From positions 5,897,658-5,961,657 of the forward strand of contig JAUPSS010000004.1 of assembly GCA_040285825.1 (NCBI GenBank): 64,000 nt of DNA. The letters run 5' to 3'. Below the pieces are notes generated by a model, which saw only the letters and a program-made list of their open reading frames with translations, did not search any database and was not told the DNA's origin. A program made the translations under genes and the position numbers. Below are positions 8,851 to 17,489 of the stretch, piece after piece. Origin of the DNA: Eukaryota sp. TZLM1-RC. Its lineage: Eukaryota > Metamonada: BaSk clade. Within the stretch, counting starts at the first letter, position 1. Each line of letters opens with the position of its first letter.

Positions 8851-9993
8851 ATGGTGAAACAAAATAATTACACCTCTTTCACCAATTATCTGACTATGCT
8901 CTTCTTCCTCTTTTCAACCTCTGATTGCAATCTCAGATGTACCTATTGTGGTAATCGTCCCATAGAAGACCTTATGCCTGCCAAACCCACTGTCTCCATA
9001 GATTCATTAACAAGATTTATTAAAACTAGTCCAGATAACGAAAACACTATAGTTTTTTATGGTGGGGAACCTCTCCTCAATACTTCTTTTGTACGCTCTG
9101 TTATGGATACCATGACTACAAGGTTTGTCCTTCAAACTAATGGCACTCTCCTCCACAAGTTGGATACTCCCTATCTGTCTCGCTTAGATGCTATCCTTGT
9201 ATCTATAGATGGAATCAAAGACGTAGTAGACCAGTGGAGGGGCAATTTCACCTATGACAAAGTTATGAAACAAGTGCTTTCTCTTCGATCTCGAGGTTTC
9301 ACTGGTGATCTCATCGCCCGAATGACCATTAGCAAGGATGCTGATATTTACCGTGATGTTATGCATCTGCTAGACCACAGTGCTGGTTTTGACCACATTC
9401 ATTGGCAGATTGATTGTCAGTGGGATTCACCAATGGAAGAGATTCGTCCGGATTTCAAGGAATGGGTTGAGGAGTACAATAAGGGCATTACTAGGCTAAT
9501 GGAGGTTTGGATTGAGCGAATGAAGAAAGGTGTTGTTTGTGGAATTGTTCCATTTTTAGGAATCGTCAGGACTCTCTTGACTAACGTGGACTACTCTACA
9601 GTGGGTCTACAGTGCGGCATTGGTCATTCTTCTTTTACCATTGGAACAAGGGGAAATGTTTTGGGTTGTCCCGTAAGTTGGGAAGATGATTGGAACATGA
9701 TTGGTATGATTGACCAACTTGATTGCAATCAGTTACGTGAGAAGCTACATCTTTCTGAACCTTGTACCAGTTGCGCTGATCTACCTGTTTGTGGAGGACG
9801 CTGTCTGTACGCCAATAAGACGAAGTGGTGGGGGATGGAAGGATTTGATATGGTTTGTAGTACAGTACGGCATCTGATTAGTGAGTGTAAACGTGTGTTG
9901 CCGGTTATTAATGATTTGATTGAGCAGGGGGTAGTTTCAGAAGAAGTATTTCATTATGATGCTTGTAATAATTCAATGGAAGTTATTCCTTAA
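8851..9993 (+). CDS. Radical-SAM/SPASM-type enzyme, archaeal peptide-modifying-like
   Basis: 380 residues from ATG 8851; a start at M16 (8896, MLFFLFSTSDCNL) would fit prokaryotic relatives better. The radical-SAM cluster motif CNLRCTYC (C26, C30, C33) is followed by the GGEP motif (VFYGGEPLLN). The C-terminal half is Cys-rich (LQCGIGH, VLGCPVSW, EPCTSCADLPVCGGRCLYAN, DMVCSTVRHLISEC), as expected for an auxiliary Fe-S (SPASM/twitch) domain. The combination GGRCLYANK...WG.EGFD.VC.T recalls the archaeal Mhun_1560-type putative peptide-modifying group. Catalysis would need anaerobic Fe-S assembly. The substrate is unknown. Probably acquired from an archaeon (inference). Confidence 0.85.
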   Translation: MVKQNNYTSFTNYLTMLFFLFSTSDCNLRCTYCGNRPIEDLMPAKPTVSIDSLTRFIKTSPDNENTIVFYGGEPLLNTSFVRSVMDTMTTRFVLQTNGTLLHKLDTPYLSRLDAILVSIDGIKDVVDQWRGNFTYDKVMKQVLSLRSRGFTGDLIARMTISKDADIYRDVMHLLDHSAGFDHIHWQIDCQWDSPMEEIRPDFKEWVEEYNKGITRLMEVWIERMKKGVVCGIVPFLGIVRTLLTNVDYSTVGLQCGIGHSSFTIGTRGNVLGCPVSWEDDWNMIGMIDQLDCNQLREKLHLSEPCTSCADLPVCGGRCLYANKTKWWGMEGFDMVCSTVRHLISECKRVLPVINDLIEQGVVSEEVFHYDACNNSMEVIP

Positions 9994-10184
9994 TTTAGTT
10001 TTCATTCTAATTAATTTAGTTTTAAAATAGTTTTCATTCTCATGGTTTGAATTTCTTGATTTATACTCAAAGCTTTTTTTATTTTTTTAATAAATTAATA
10101 TTTGTTTCAACATTTATAGTTACATTTGAATAAAATGTATGTCTTTCAAAAAACTACAAAAATTTTTCAATTTGGATTTATTCT

Positions 10185-12075
10185 GTATCACGTTCTTCCA
10201 TTTTGCCTTTGCTGCGAAAGCATTTTCCTGAAGTTGAGTCTTTTTTCTATTCATTTTATGGAAAAAAATCAACATTGGTCTATGAAAACTTTGACCTGCT
10301 TTCGTCTTCAGGTGTTAAACAAGGTGATCCACTTGGTCCTTTTTTAAGTTGTCTGGCAATTCATCCATTAATGTGCGAATTGAAAGAAAAATTCCCAGAA
10401 ATAGATATTGTAGCATATATGGATGACATTTCTGTAATTGCTCCTATTAAAACAAATAGCATCAAACAAATAGCATCTTTTATTCAACAGCGTTATGAAG
10501 ATATTGGTCTCTCATTGAATATCTCCAAATGTTTGATTATTGGCCATGAACCAATTTATTTTTTCATTAATGATGTCAATGTCCCCTTTATCAATTATGA
10601 TCAGTCTGGTTTTCGTTTTTTGGGTTGTTATCTCGGAAATATTGAAGAAGTCAAAAGCCAACTTTCGACTCTGTTGACTCAATTTGGAAATGAATTAGCA
10701 TCAATAGAAAATTGAAATATTGAGAAACATTTGAAATTATTTTTCCTAAAAATTTGTTATTCTGGAAGATTTACTCATATTTTGAGATCAACATCACCAT
10801 CAATTTCTTTGGCGTTTTGTCGAATTTTTAATGAACAAAGAACCAATTTTTTAACAAAATTATTGGAAATTGATGCATCTCAGTTACGAAGCCACATTTT
10901 TTGTGGTACAAATTTTGGTGGTGTTGATTTTCATAAATCAAGCTATCTTTGTAAAGTTGCCTTTATTGGAGGTGGTAAAAATCTTATTTATGAATTTGTG
11001 AATCGCTTTTCAGATAAAATTGATCTCATTGAAAACTGTGGCAGCTCTTATCTTATTTCTTTGCAACAGGAAATTGAAACTCTTTCACCAAATATTTGGT
11101 CTAAATATTTGCCCTCTGATATTGTGGAGCTTCCTCCAAGAAGCTTGCTTTCCTTACCACTGACTTTTGCAAAATTGCAGAAAAAAATCTTGAAAGTTTT
11201 AGAAAACTTGGATTATATTGTACGTCTTAGCTTGGCTAAAGAAAAAAATCCCGTTTTTGCAAACTTTTTGATTGATCTTGAAGACAGTTGCTCAAGTTGC
11301 CTAATCTTCCAAATTCCCAACAATTATGGCCTTCTACTCAATGATCACCAATGGACCACTGCAATGAGAATGAGATGTTTTCTATGGCCTTGTTCTTTAC
11401 CAAATGATTTAATTTGTCGCTGCAAGAGTGTTGTTACGCTTTCCCATATTTTAAACTGTAAGTATTTTATAACTTATCGCTCAATTGTTCATGACTCAGT
11501 TCGTGATCAATTATATGCCATGTGCAGAAGTTTCAATATAAAGGCATTTATTGAGCCATTAGTACGTAGGCTGTCTTCAGATCAAACTGATGATTCCTTT
11601 GGTAAAAGAAGGGCAGATTTAGTAGCTCCAGGGATCGATGGTGTTCTCAATGTTGTGGATTTTGTCTCAGTTGATGTCTGCAAAAATTCGGCTGCTGGTT
11701 TGGTGTATTCCGCTGATTCGCCGTTATCTAACGCCGAAAAAAAGAAGATAAAAAAATATGAAGAACCTTTGGCACAGTTAGGTAGAGTGGAACATGTGAA
11801 ATATCAGTTTGTGCCGTTTGCAATTTCTCTTTTAGGCAATATTGGACCTTTAGGGTTACACTTTTTTTGAAAATTTTAAGAAAGTGTTACTGAATAGGTC
11901 TGGTAAAACAATGAACTCCATTTTCTGGTTAAATAGAATTGTTGTTTGCATTTTCAAGTCTATTCCATCAATGATTTCAAAGGCACTTTTAGCTATTGGT
12001 GTAGAATATGAACGTAATGCTGTGAGTAGGTTTAGTAATAGTGACGCTTGTTTGGAGGATATTGAATTCTAGCTA
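10185..12075 (+). mobile_element. Family-E non-LTR retroelement, 5'-truncated, broken
   Basis: Starts inside the reverse transcriptase, just before motif B (SSGVKQGDPLGPFLSCLAIHP), followed by motif C (IVAYMDDISVIAP), the thumb, a GVDFHKSSYLCKVAFIGGGKN block, the zinc motif (LICRCKS...LSHILNCKYF) and the endonuclease (RRADLVAPG...VVDFVSVDV...KKIKKYEE). One in-frame TGA (10713) splits two frames that are otherwise collinear (10203-10715 and 10731-11870). A homopolymer shift near 11865 (run of seven T) separates the last 60 codons (11884-12072). Confidence 0.9.
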
Positions 12076-12104
12076 GATTTTTTTTCTCAATAAAAATTCA
12101 AATG

Positions 12105-12300
12105 TAAATGAAAAAAAATTGGATTTGCAATTCATCAAAATCTCGAATTCAATTTGTCATTATTAATAGATTGCCTCTGTTTTTCAATCGAATTAGAGAA
12201 TCCTTAGCAAGACAGCAAGCAGATCAAGATTTTGTAGAGGAAATGTTGGTTTAATGAATTTCGTCCCATTAGTTATGAGTCAAGTGTGCAAGATTAAAAA
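12105..12300 (+). mobile_element. Family-A 3'-end fragment behind the family-E copy
   Basis: Carries the last codons of family A (NRLPLFFNRIRESLARQQADQDFVEEMLV) and the UTR block TCGTCCCATTAGTTATGA. It is 5'-truncated to under 200 bp and sits directly downstream of the family-E 3' end, so it is a nested or tandem insertion. Confidence 0.75.
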
Positions 12301-12434
12301 ATATTATTTTGTTTTAAATCCATACTTTTGAATTCCAAAATTCAAAATACCTAAAGAAATATTTAAAGATTTCCAGCAATATTTACTGAAATTCCCGAAT
12401 TCCACTGTATGGAATTTAAAGGTATGTCTAAATC

Positions 12435-12830
12435 TTAACGTTCTAGCTGCAGACTCTGAGATTGAGTAGTTTCATTTAATTTAGATACTTCACACTCAAG
12501 TTGCTGGTTTAGTGATTGAACACTGCTCATTTCTTGGTTAAGTTGTGATATGTGCGCATCATGAGAGTGTAGAGACGACAGAGCAAGGGAAAGAGAGGAC
12601 TGTAGTTGAGATTCAATTGAGGTAAGTTCTGCATTGATATCATGGCGAAGGTCATTGAGATCAGAACGAAGCGAGAACGCATTTGAAACCTTCTGGAGTG
12701 TGTCTGGAGCGAAAAATACATCACTTACTTGTGGAAGAGGAAGATTATGTGATTTGCAGTAGTTTTGATAAGTAGTGATTGTGTGTTTAAGCTGAATCAC
12801 CTTGGTTTGTAAAGAATTGAGTTTAGACAT
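12435..12830 (-). CDS. Small coiled-coil protein, unknown
   Basis: 131 residues from ATG 12830. After a short N-terminal helix (MSKLNSLQTKVIQLKHTITTYQ) and a linker (SHNLPLPQVSDVFF), the protein is a near-continuous Leu/Gln/Ser-rich coiled coil (LRSDLNDLRHDINAELTSIE to QQLECEVSKLNETTQ). No membrane segment. It is divergent from the Fanzor locus (255 bp between ATGs), so the two may share a promoter region. Family not recognised. Confidence 0.6.
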   Translation of the reverse strand: MSKLNSLQTKVIQLKHTITTYQNYCKSHNLPLPQVSDVFFAPDTLQKVSNAFSLRSDLNDLRHDINAELTSIESQLQSSLSLALSSLHSHDAHISQLNQEMSSVQSLNQQLECEVSKLNETTQSQSLQLER

Positions 12831-13085
12831 CGCCTAATAACACAAAACGTCAAACAGTGGTAACCTGTTGAGATTGATGGAGGACGTGGATAAAATGAAC
12901 TGAGATGCTGAACTACTCAGTTGGAGAATTCTTACAAAGTAAATGGAAAGTGTGGGAAAGTGTGGGAATAGTGAAAACCTCCCAAAACCAAGTTGAGGGT
13001 TAAAAACCTCCCAGAATAGGCAACCAGAAGTCGAAAATGGGTGACAAGTGTAAAATTTGATAGATGAGCTCTTTATTCTCACTAC

Positions 13086-15041
13086 ATGTCAGACACCCCC
13101 TCTGTATCACGTGTATTCACTCGGTCTTGTGCACTTAACTCGCTGCTGACCCCTGCAGCGGTGCAACAAATTCGGACTGACCTTCCTGTGGTCACCGAGA
13201 TTTGTCATGAAGCGTCTTTATTACTTCAATCTTTTTCTTCTAAATTTTCCGTTGGCATCAAGAGCTTTAGTGGAACAGGATGTATGGTATCTGTTTATGA
13301 CCGTCATCACCACTGGTTCTTTTCCAAAGCCTTCCACATCTAAAGGCCAACGCCAATTACTCCATATCTTTTACAATGGATTTCTTCCTGAATGCCCACA
13401 AGACAGGTCTCTTGTTTCTGTGTGGGAAAATTCTTTAGTGCCTTACAGAAATTCATTCAATCTTTTCCTCAATGATTGGCTGCAGTCCCAGAACTGTAAT
13501 TTTATCAATAGAAAAGGGCTTTCTTCTTATCTTGCCTGTCGTGCTCGTCAATTGGCCTCCAACGTTAAGACATGTTTACCCAAAATTTGTCAATCCTGGA
13601 CAAAAACTTTATTCGTGCTCATTGTAGAGCCCTGAATAAAACAAATGTCTTTGCAAATAATATTCTTTCACTTTTGCCAGATGAACTACTAGCCCAACCC
13701 GAGGAAGTAGTAGTTGATTCTGTTCTTGAATACCTCATCAATTTCAATTTGAATAATTCAAGAGAAAGATTTTTTTTATTGAATGCATGTAGGTTTATCT
13801 TGAATCTCTTTCAAAGATTTCCTACCACTGCCTCCCTACTGTCCTCACATGATAAAATCACTTTTTCATCAAAGGAAATTAGTGAGCTTTTTCTCTTCAA
13901 TCTTAAAATTTCACAATACTTACTCACTTTCTTTTCTCATATGCATTGCTGGAAGAAATTTAGAATAATACTTTTAGCTTCTCATAAAGGTTCTAAATTT
14001 ATTGAGGTACCTTCACAAATTTTCCACTCTGTGAAAAAATTTCCAATTATTGAAGGATCATCTTCCAAAACAAAGTTTATCAAAAATACATGTCTGAAAC
14101 GAGTATTCAAACAATGTCCTTACCAAAAATTCAATATCAACAGAAAAAGTTTGAAAAATAGATTTAACAAAATTTTATTGAAAACTAATGGTAATGAACT
14201 GCTTTTGACCTTTGAAGGTAAAAATAATGACTCAGAAAACACAGATGAGCTGGATGAACCACCGAAAAAGAAAAGAAGATCAAAAAATGAAATGAAAAGT
14301 GACCCTAATGCCAACAAAACCAGAGAAACACAGTTGAAGGGTACTAAAAAAATGCCCCGTCGAAGACGTAGACATCCAGTGGAAATTTTACCTGAAAGCC
14401 CCCTTATTGGCGTTGATCTTGGCCAATCAAGATTATGTGGTTACTTCTTAAATGATAATCAATGTGGAGTTATCCCTTGTCCAACTGGCAGAAGATACAT
14501 GACAAAACCTTCACCCAGTAAACACTCTCCCAACCAATATTCCGTTCAAAATTTCAACCAATATTTGAACCATTGGAATTTGGTCAGGAGGAAAGTGTAT
14601 TTGGAAAGTAATCGCCAGAAATGGAAAATAATTAAATTTGATAACCGCAGACGAAAAGAGAGACGGTTCAGAGAGAGTCTCAACAAATTTCAAAGTCTGG
14701 CTGGACATCCTGAAAAACTCTATCTTGCTGTGGGTTCTGCTAATTTCCCTTCTCATTGCCGAAAAGTCAATCGATATGGATCAGCAAGGGCTTTCAGAAA
14801 ATGGTTGTGTTATCAAAAGGACGTGAAGCACTTGTCAACCAGTGAATTTAATACAAGCAAAATGTCAAGTTGTTGCATGGCCGAGAATATTCAAGCAGGC
14901 TCATGGCAGATGCGTATTTGTACTGAGTGTCAAATAGTATATGACAGAGATATTTCCGCTGCAAAAAATATTCAAATTAAGAAAAAAGCGGAATTGTGGC
15001 CGGAAAGATACATTTGCCCAGATGCTCTGCTGAGGAGATGA
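13086..15041 (+). CDS. Fanzor-like (TnpB-related) RNA-guided nuclease, N-terminus frame-broken
   Basis: Three overlapping frames form one protein: 13086-13343 (frame a), 13207-13635 (frame b), 13572-15041 (frame a again; 489 residues). The two frame changes (about 13255-13275 and 13570-13610) cancel out; no GTATGT/ACTAAC intron fits them. In the last frame, basic nuclear-localisation stretches (PPKKKRRSK, PRRRRRHP) precede RuvC-I (LIGVDLGQSRLCGYF, D282), the RuvC-II area (YLAVGSANF), EFNTSK with E425 at the place of the relocated Fanzor Glu, a zinc ribbon (C434, C435, C450, C453) and RuvC-III (YDRDISAAKNI, D460). Fanzors are eukaryotic OMEGA nucleases guided by an RNA from the element's 3' end. 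The catalytic residues are intact here; the N-terminus may be damaged or misread. Confidence 0.82.
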
Positions 15042-15356
15042 ATAGGGAACGTGAGCATACAGAAACAAAAACTTTTGAGACCGATCTACAAATACCTTAG
15101 TAGCATTTGGTAGATCCACTTAGATACATCAAGTCGCGAGGCTTTGTTCTGTGAATGCAGTAGGTGTATTTAAGTGAGGTAGCCCATTGATGAAGATCAT
15201 GATTGTCTTTGTCAAATGATGCTACATGTCTCTTACAGCCTGTGAGTAGACATTGAGAAAGTTGAAAACAGGAGTGAATTTCACAGGGGAATGCATGATA
15301 AGTGAAATTCACAGTAACGTTCTACAACCATTTAACGTTTATTGAGCTTGTAGCTG
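15042..15356 (+). ncRNA. Fanzor 3' flank, candidate guide-RNA (omegaRNA) region
   Basis: 315 bp between the Fanzor stop and the next ATG with no supported gene. It contains a perfect 11-bp inverted repeat, GTGAATTTCAC (15274-15284) and GTGAAATTCAC (15302-15312), with a 17-nt loop. GAAATTCACAGTA (15304-15316) matches the outer ends of the Fanzor-derived inverted repeat at 6810 and 7814 except for one base, so it probably marks the element's right end. In Fanzor/TnpB systems the guide RNA scaffold is encoded here. That it is transcribed is inference. The last 40 bp are the promoter side of the next gene. Confidence 0.4.
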
Positions 15357-15911
15357 ATGGCTCAGTTCGATCTCAGCATCCTTTCACAAGCGCAAACCTC
15401 AGACTTTAGTTCTCCGTGTATACAATGTCTTTCTTGTGGACGTATTCTTTTGCTATCTTCTCTTAAAAACCACCGCAATCACTGTGCTTTATATCTTAAA
15501 ATGCAGATGTCCAAACCTATAACCAATATGATTGCTTCAACTCGAGAAAAGTCTGCCAATTCGTCCAAAAAACAGATTTACCCACCACGAACCGAAAAAC
15601 GTAAGGCCAATACCCGCAGAACTTCATCTAAATCGTCAACAAAAAGAAGACCCCCGAGAACCAAGCAAGAAGTCAAGCAAGAACCTCAACCGATGTTTAC
15701 TGGGAAAGATCTCACTCTACAACCCTCTGCATCAACAGTTGAAGCATTGCAGCATTATACTGCTCTGTGTGAGGATGTACATTTGCCTTTAGGCGAACGA
15801 CTACGAAAGGTTTTGTCAAATCCTCCAAAGGATGTTAAATTAAAGCCCATTAGGTTCCGTAGAACAAGAAGTGGAAGTCCAAAGAGGGAATATTCACTGG
15901 GAATTCATTAA
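15357..15911 (+). CDS. Small zinc-finger, basic nuclear-type protein
   Basis: 184 residues from ATG 15357. The N-terminus has a C2HC-type finger, CIQCLSCGRILLLSSLKNHRNHC (C-x2-C, then H-x3-H/C pairs), similar in spacing to single C2HC fingers of the SCA7/SGF11 kind. The middle is strongly basic and Ser/Thr-rich (EKRKANTRRTSSKSSTKRRP), likely disordered with nuclear signals. The C-terminus has a short helical segment (VEALQHYTALCEDVHLP) and a basic tail. A SAGA-type chromatin subunit is possible but not shown. Converges with the NEK kinase, 93 bp apart. Confidence 0.6.
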   Translation: MAQFDLSILSQAQTSDFSSPCIQCLSCGRILLLSSLKNHRNHCALYLKMQMSKPITNMIASTREKSANSSKKQIYPPRTEKRKANTRRTSSKSSTKRRPPRTKQEVKQEPQPMFTGKDLTLQPSASTVEALQHYTALCEDVHLPLGERLRKVLSNPPKDVKLKPIRFRRTRSGSPKREYSLGIH

Positions 15912-16004
15912 GTTGTGGTCTTAATCACAATAAGAAATCATTTAATAAAATATTAAAAAAAGATTGTTTATTTGTCAAAAAAAGTAATATACAAAAATTA
16001 AATA

Positions 16005-17306
16005 TTAAGCCTTCATCCGATTTCGAGCCACATAATCATGGGGAAAAACCTTTGGTCTTACGTGTCCCTTGTAGTTGCCATGAACAGCAGCTGCCACTCC
16101 ATATCCATGGTGGTGGTGGTGATGGTAGTTGGGACGATGGACACCAAGCCTCCGTATCCTTTCAATACGTTCCATTCTTCCCGGCGAAGTATTGAGTGCA
16201 GGCAGAGGCTTACGAGGAGCAAACCTACTATCCTTGCTTTTGGGGAGAGGAACTGTTGGAGTATTTGGCGGTGGGTTTTCCTTATCACCGTCAATACTAC
16301 CCTTCTTGCGCTCAACAGATCCTACCTTAATATTTCCCTCTTCGACCTTCATAGAGAGATGAGGAAGGCGGAGAGGAGTTCTGCTGGGCTGGAATTGCGG
16401 TGCAGGGAGTTTGATCTTTTGAACACGCAGATTTCTTGGAACTTTAATAGTCGGTACAACTGACTTTGGCGGAGATGTAGAACTTCCTACATCTTTTGGA
16501 ACCAAGTGCATACGTAACTGTAATGTCGGAAGCTGCAGAAGATCATCAATTGTTGGTCTCTTGTTAGGATCCACATTCAGCATGGAGCCAACAATATCAC
16601 GAATGTCCCTAGACCATCGTGGTGGCACAGGCTCGTACTTTCCAGAAAGTACTCTATTAGAGAGGGAACGAATATCATTTGCAACAAAAGGATGTCGAAA
16701 AGTGAGAATCTCGTAGAGAAGGCACCCAAGAGACCACATGTCAGACTTTGCATTATAGGGGCGATTCCTCCAGATTTCAGGGCTCAGGTAGTAAGGAGTT
16801 CCGATAGAAGTCTTGGCAAGAGCATCATCGGCTTTGAGAAGTTTGGCAACACCTAAATCGCCAATCTTCACCATGTTATCACCATCGAGAAAAATGTTGG
16901 CAGATTTTAGGTCTCTGTGTAAGATATTCCTGTCATGGAGACACTTAAGTCCCAGACATATTTGGATAAAGAAAGACCATATCAAATCTTCTTGAAAGTA
17001 CTGTCTCCTGGTTTTGTATTTCTTAATAAGTCCGAGCAGATCTCCGCTCCTAGCATAGTCTGTCACAATGTTCAGCTTGTCATTCTCAATAAAAGCATGT
17101 TTGTAGGCGATGATGTTGGGGTGGGACACACTGGCAAGTATTCGGACTTCATTGACTGTGTCCTCGCGTTCACGTTGACTCATAGACTGGATATCGACTT
17201 CTTTGATTGCATACTCCTTGCCATCGGCATGACGGAGAGCACGGTACACACAGCCAAAGCTGCCTTTACCAATGAATCTGACGATCTTAAAGTCTCGCAG
17301 ACTCAT
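16005..17306 (-). CDS. NEK-family serine/threonine kinase
   Basis: 433 residues from ATG 17306 (MSLRDFKIVRFIGKG); the frame extends upstream only to a TTG. Complete kinase domain at residues 1-270: GKGSFGCVY P-loop, AIKEVD with K35, E in VNEVRIL, HRDLKSANIFL catalytic loop, GDLGVAKLL (DLG in place of DFG, as is usual in NEKs), GTPYYLSPEIW activation segment and WSLGCLLYEI. NEKs control centrosomes, cilia and mitosis and are greatly expanded in flagellated metamonads. The 160-residue tail is basic, Pro-rich and ends with a six-His run (NYHHHHHHGYG). No coiled coil is visible. Confidence 0.93.
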   Translation of the reverse strand: MSLRDFKIVRFIGKGSFGCVYRALRHADGKEYAIKEVDIQSMSQREREDTVNEVRILASVSHPNIIAYKHAFIENDKLNIVTDYARSGDLLGLIKKYKTRRQYFQEDLIWSFFIQICLGLKCLHDRNILHRDLKSANIFLDGDNMVKIGDLGVAKLLKADDALAKTSIGTPYYLSPEIWRNRPYNAKSDMWSLGCLLYEILTFRHPFVANDIRSLSNRVLSGKYEPVPPRWSRDIRDIVGSMLNVDPNKRPTIDDLLQLPTLQLRMHLVPKDVGSSTSPPKSVVPTIKVPRNLRVQKIKLPAPQFQPSRTPLRLPHLSMKVEEGNIKVGSVERKKGSIDGDKENPPPNTPTVPLPKSKDSRFAPRKPLPALNTSPGRMERIERIRRLGVHRPNYHHHHHHGYGVAAAVHGNYKGHVRPKVFPHDYVARNRMKA

Positions 17307-17489
17307 AGTAACTGATAAGGGATGTAAGGATGTGGGGGGAGAACTCAAAGTGGGGGCAGTTCTATTTTGGTTAAATCAATTTTTCTTGGGAAATCATTGT
17401 TGTTCGATTGAACTTAATTTAATAATATATTTTTTATCAAAAACTTATAAATAATCAACTAAATTATTTATCTCCCCCAAAACAAAACA

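Noticed and set aside
13240-13610. Short introns explaining the frame changes in the Fanzor N-terminus
   Set aside because: No GTATGT donor with an ACTAAC-type acceptor is present in either overlap.
12831-15356. Terminal inverted repeats around the Fanzor locus
   Set aside because: Only weak, scattered similarity between the left and right flanks by eye; not enough to define a left end.
16038-17315. Plus-strand frames opposite the NEK kinase
   Set aside because: Shadow frames of a clearly conserved kinase gene.
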